The notes beneath the pieces are model-generated. The model saw nothing but the letters and a program-made list of their open reading frames with translations. It did not search any database and was not told the DNA's origin. Shown here one piece after another: positions 4,510 to 6,795 of a stretch of DNA of 6,795 nt. The DNA lies in the NCBI GenBank assembly GCA_964529265.1, contig CAZGVW010000006.1, forward strand, positions 1 to 6,795, read 5' to 3'. How positions within the stretch are numbered: the stretch's first letter is position 1; each line of letters begins with the position of its first letter. This DNA is from CAZGVW01 sp964529265. Its GTDB lineage: Bacteria > Planctomycetota > Phycisphaerae > Phycisphaerales > UBA1924. The position numbers were made by a program, and so were the translations under genes.

Positions 4510-5751
4510 TTGACCAGCATCAACCCGAATCTCAACCGCCCGCTCCTCCCCGCGCACCCGGCCCCCGCCGACCCCGCGCAGCGCCTCCGCCAATCGCTCC
4601 AGCGCCTCGGCGCCGGCGCAGCCCTCCGCGCCCCTCGCGCCGATAGCGTCGCCCTCTCCCCCACCGCGGCTTCCACGGCGGGCGCTGCTGCCCGCGATGC
4701 GCTCGCCGAACTCCAGGCCCTTACACTCGCCGAGCAGACCGCCGCCGGCGCCGCCCCCACCGACGCGATCAAAACCCAGCGCGAAATCGACGAAATCCTC
4801 GCGCCCCTCAAGCCCGTGACGACCGCCGGCGCCGCAAGCGATGTGGCGAGTTTCCGCCCGACATACGACTTCCAGGTGTCAAACACCGCGTCGTTCGTCC
4901 AGTGGCTGCGCATCGATGAGTCAAGCGTTGAACCGGGGCGCTCGCTCGATATTCAGGTTGACGTCAAGAGCCATGCCCAAGCTGGCGCTCTCTTCCTCTC
5001 GCTTGGCGCCGAGGGAATCCCGCTCGGTTCAAACGGATCCAGATTCCGCATAGAGGTAGCGGGGATTCGCGGCGTGCAGGAGTTCGCCATCACCTCTGGC
5101 TCCACCGTCTACGATCTGGCCTCGATCATCAATCTCTACTCCCTCGCTACCGGCGTTCGCGCAGTCACTTCGGGGTATGGCGAGGTAACCGGCTTTCGCC
5201 TCATCAGCGAAGAAGTCGGCGCCGCGCAGTTCGTCAACGTGCGCGTCCTCGACGATGGCGATGTCGAGAGTCCTCCGAGCGTCGGCATCTACCGCCTGCA
5301 GCCTGACGACCATGCTCGAATCGATCCCACTTCTCGCATAGCGTTCGATAGCGCCGCCGCCGCCGCTGGACATCGCGACTACGGGATCGATGCGTCCGCC
5401 TTGATCAATGGCGCCCAGGCCAGCACGATCGGAAGCATCATCTTCCTCCCGGATTCCGTGCCCGTGCAGGGCCTGTTCCGGATCAACACCCCCGGATTCG
5501 ATTACTTCGCCACCGGTGTCGTTTCCTTCCGCGCCTTCACCATCACCGGCGTCACCTCATACCGCCCCGCAACACCCGGCGCCCCCATCAACAACCCCAC
5601 CTCGCCGCCAGCCCCCGCCACCGCGCCCCCTCAGCCCCCCACACCAACCCCCGCCGATACACGCCACTCCATCCTCACTCGCGCCGCCCAATCCATCACC
5701 GCCGCCACCACACCCCTCGACCCCAACCGCGTCTTCGACCTCCTCACCTGA
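4510..5751 (+). CDS. Divergent flagellin-like protein (flagellin IN-type core, Pro-rich linker)
   Basis: A 413-residue protein best explained as a highly divergent flagellin paralogue. The start MTSINPNL, then LRQSLQRLGAG (26-36), echoes flagellin N-termini (INTN..., then LQRLSTG...). REIDEILAPL (91-100) matches the region where flagellins read EIDxxLxxI. Residues about 119-170 (SLDIQVDVKSHAQAG) and 178-248 (FRIEVAG, then LASIINLYSLATGVRA, LISEEVGAAQFVNVRVLDDG) resemble the flagellin IN repeat of planctomycete-type flagellins, followed by ALINGAQA (297-304) and FTITG (343-347). The last 25 residues (ILTRAAQS, then NRVFDLLT) resemble the C-terminal flagellin helix ending in QNVLSLL. The long C-terminal D1 helix is absent, replaced by a Pro-rich linker (353-382), and the N-terminal helix is broken by prolines. 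No signal peptide or membrane segment is seen. Polymerisation into a normal filament is doubtful; a cap, minor filament, secreted or decaying paralogue are alternatives. The family link rests on recognised patterns, not an alignment. Confidence 0.68.
   Translation: MTSINPNLNRPLLPAHPAPADPAQRLRQSLQRLGAGAALRAPRADSVALSPTAASTAGAAARDALAELQALTLAEQTAAGAAPTDAIKTQREIDEILAPLKPVTTAGAASDVASFRPTYDFQVSNTASFVQWLRIDESSVEPGRSLDIQVDVKSHAQAGALFLSLGAEGIPLGSNGSRFRIEVAGIRGVQEFAITSGSTVYDLASIINLYSLATGVRAVTSGYGEVTGFRLISEEVGAAQFVNVRVLDDGDVESPPSVGIYRLQPDDHARIDPTSRIAFDSAAAAAGHRDYGIDASALINGAQASTIGSIIFLPDSVPVQGLFRINTPGFDYFATGVVSFRAFTITGVTSYRPATPGAPINNPTSPPAPATAPPQPPTPTPADTRHSILTRAAQSITAATTPLDPNRVFDLLT
5041..5253 (+). other. 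Flagellin IN-type domain in the flagellin-like protein
   Basis: Codons 178-248 encode the best-conserved block. A strand RFRIEVAGIRG is followed by Ser/Gly, the helix DLASIINLYSLATGVRA, a Gly turn, and FRLISEEVGAAQFVNVRVLDDG. The order (strand, IN helix, TGV, L-S-EE-GAAQFV-V-V) is that of the flagellin hook IN motif, where I expect something like IAAxIN, TGVxA, L-S-xxYG-xxFVSV. Confidence 0.6.
5566..5655 (+). other. Proline-rich linker in the flagellin-like protein
   Basis: Codons 353-382 are almost entirely Pro, Ala, Thr and Asn (for example PPAPATAPPQPPTPTP). They link the beta-rich core to the short C-terminal flagellin-like helix and stand where a typical flagellin carries a long amphipathic D1 helix. 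The strand is very C-rich, but the reading frame stays open. Confidence 0.65.
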
Positions 5752-5792
5752 CCCACCCCACGTTCCACATTCCGCCTCCGACATTCCCTCCG

Positions 5793-5820
5793 CTATTGCC
5801 TATTGCCTATTCCCTATTGC
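5793..5820. repeat. Heptanucleotide tandem repeat, four units
   Basis: Plus-strand units are CTATTGC, CTATTGC, CTATTCC, CTATTGC (minus strand GCAATAG with one GGAATAG). The array contains the stop codon and the last codons of the PfkB-family kinase (IGNRQ end) and reaches into the 48-nt gap before the convergent flagellin-like gene. The flanks are GC-rich and not part of the repeat. Short heptameric repeats of this kind are known from other bacteria, notably cyanobacteria. Confidence 0.85.
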
Positions 5821-6777
5821 CTCTCCTCCCACCCTCACCACCTCCCCGAACCTCCCCCTCCGCTCCTCAATCTCCTCCCTCTTCAGCCTCGCCAGACGGT
5901 CCAGCGAAAAACTCTCGATCGTGAAACTCGCGATCACCGTCCCCGCCGCCAGACCCTCCTGAAGCGTCTCGAACGTCACGCCCTCCGCCCCGAACCGCGT
6001 GGCCGAGTGCGCCGCGGCGACGTGCCCCATCATCCCCCCCGCGAACGAATCCCCCGCGCCCGTCGGATCCACCACCGTCTCCGTCGGGAACGCCGGCAGC
6101 GCCGCCACGCGCGGCGCATCCGCGCCATCCGCCCCGCGGTGCACCATCACGCACCCGTGCTCGCCCTTCTTGATCACCGCGAACCGCGGACCCATTTCCA
6201 GAATCGCCCGCCCCGCCGTGATCGGATTCCGCTTCCCCGTCAGCAGCCGCGCCTCCTGATCGTTCAGCACCAGCCCGTCCACCAGCGCCAGCAACTTCGT
6301 CAGGTCCTCCCGCGCCGTATCGATCCACAGATCCATCGTGTCCGCCACCGCGATCACGCGATCCGGAAAGTTCGAGAGCAGTTCCCTCTGCACCGCCGGG
6401 TGCGTGTTCGCCAGGAAGATGTACTTCGAATCCCGGTACGCCTTCGGCGTCGCCGGCGGCGCCTCCGCCAGCACGCCCAGCTCCGTGAACAGCGTCTCAC
6501 GGATGTTCATGTCCTCCAGATACCGCCCGCCCCACGCAAACGTCCGGCTTGTCGGCCGCACGTCGATCCCCTCCACGCTCACACCCGGAAACCGCGCCAG
6601 CGTCGTCCGATGCCCCTCGTGAAAATCACCGCCCACCGCCGCCACCATCCGCACCGGACAGAAAAACGACGCCGCCGCGGCAAAGTACGTCGCCGACCCC
6701 CCCAGAACAGCCTCCGCCGTCCCCGTGGGCGTGTGAACCGTGTCAATCCCGATCGTGCCAGTGACAATGAGGGGCAT
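5800..6777 (-). CDS. PfkB/ribokinase-family sugar or nucleoside kinase
   Basis: A cytoplasmic kinase that transfers phosphate from ATP to a hydroxyl of a sugar or nucleoside. In its 325 residues the N-terminal substrate region has GTIGIDTV (7-14, D12) and the GGSATYFA turn (26-33); an AVGGDF block sits at 47-52. NDQEA (172-176) supplies the N-x-x-E motif for magnesium and phosphate. The PfkB signature DPTGAGDSFAGG (237-248) carries the anion-hole GAGD and the catalytic base D243. Length is normal for the family. The substrate cannot be deduced; adenosine or ribose-type sugars are both possible. The ATG at 6777 begins the first family-like residues (MPLIVTGTIG). No Shine-Dalgarno precedes it; instead TACACT lies 6 nt upstream. 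The last nine or so residues (from about 317) run into a tandem repeat that supplies the TAG stop. It converges on the flagellin-like gene, 48 nt away. Confidence 0.9.
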   Translation of the reverse strand: MPLIVTGTIGIDTVHTPTGTAEAVLGGSATYFAAAASFFCPVRMVAAVGGDFHEGHRTTLARFPGVSVEGIDVRPTSRTFAWGGRYLEDMNIRETLFTELGVLAEAPPATPKAYRDSKYIFLANTHPAVQRELLSNFPDRVIAVADTMDLWIDTAREDLTKLLALVDGLVLNDQEARLLTGKRNPITAGRAILEMGPRFAVIKKGEHGCVMVHRGADGADAPRVAALPAFPTETVVDPTGAGDSFAGGMMGHVAAAHSATRFGAEGVTFETLQEGLAAGTVIASFTIESFSLDRLARLKREEIEERRGRFGEVVRVGGEAIGNRQ

Positions 6778-6783
6778 TGAAGC

Positions 6784-6789
6784 AGTGTA
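6784..6789 (-). promoter_or_regulatory. Possible -10 element of the PfkB-family kinase gene
   Basis: Minus-strand TACACT ends 6 nt before the ATG at 6777. If it is a -10, transcription would begin at or next to the A of the start codon, which would make the mRNA leaderless. The -35 region lies beyond the window edge, so this cannot be tested here. Confidence 0.25.
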
Positions 6790-6795
6790 GTGACA

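Noticed and set aside
6738..6760. TGGCACG on the minus strand near the start of the PfkB-family kinase gene, resembling a sigma-54 -24 element
   Set aside because: It is inside the coding sequence (codons for TGTIGIDT) and the following TTG is 8 rather than 5 nt from TGGCAC.
5803..6780. Plus-strand frame (325 codons) mirroring the PfkB-family kinase gene
   Set aside because: It covers the same interval antisense, is rich in Arg, His and Pro, and has no recognisable motif; the minus-strand kinase has all its catalytic motifs.

Overview
The window is GC-rich bacterial DNA carrying six protein genes. A flagellin-like protein of the type I associate with planctomycetes, together with a soluble HELKN-type histidine kinase, a PilT-like ATPase and an ATP synthase epsilon subunit with a long Gly/Pro insert, suggests a member of the Planctomycetota, perhaps Phycisphaerae. 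This assignment is inference from protein character; there is no rRNA gene or other taxonomic marker here.

Layout: (1) 1-921, minus strand, a type IV pilus retraction ATPase of PilT type, whose C-terminus is cut by the window edge. (2) 922-1227, a gene-free spacer with three short perfect inverted repeats and a weak extended -10, forming the leader of the pilT-like gene. (3) 1228-2712, minus strand, an NtrC-type sigma-54 response regulator, and 2729-3613, minus strand, its probable partner, a sensor kinase with no membrane segment; the two genes are 16 nt apart. (4) 3614-3831, a divergent spacer. (5) 3832-4329, plus strand, ATP synthase epsilon (atpC), standing apart from other ATP synthase genes. 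(6) 4510-5751, plus strand, a 413-residue divergent flagellin paralogue with flagellin-like ends, a flagellin IN-type core and a proline-rich linker where the C-terminal D1 helix should be. (7) 5800-6777, minus strand, a PfkB/ribokinase-family kinase converging on the flagellin-like gene, with its 3' end inside a heptanucleotide tandem repeat.

How the genes fit together: kinase and regulator very probably form one two-component system. They lie upstream of, and on the same strand as, the pilT-like gene, so control of surface motility is a reasonable guess, but no convincing sigma-54 promoter is visible in the spacer. atpC and the PfkB kinase are housekeeping or metabolic genes with no evident link to the others.

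The most unusual item is the flagellin-like protein. I saw no complete novel defence or mobile system, no tRNA or rRNA, no CRISPR array and no transposase. The long antisense reading frames opposite the genes are Arg/His/Pro-rich by-products of high-GC codon use.
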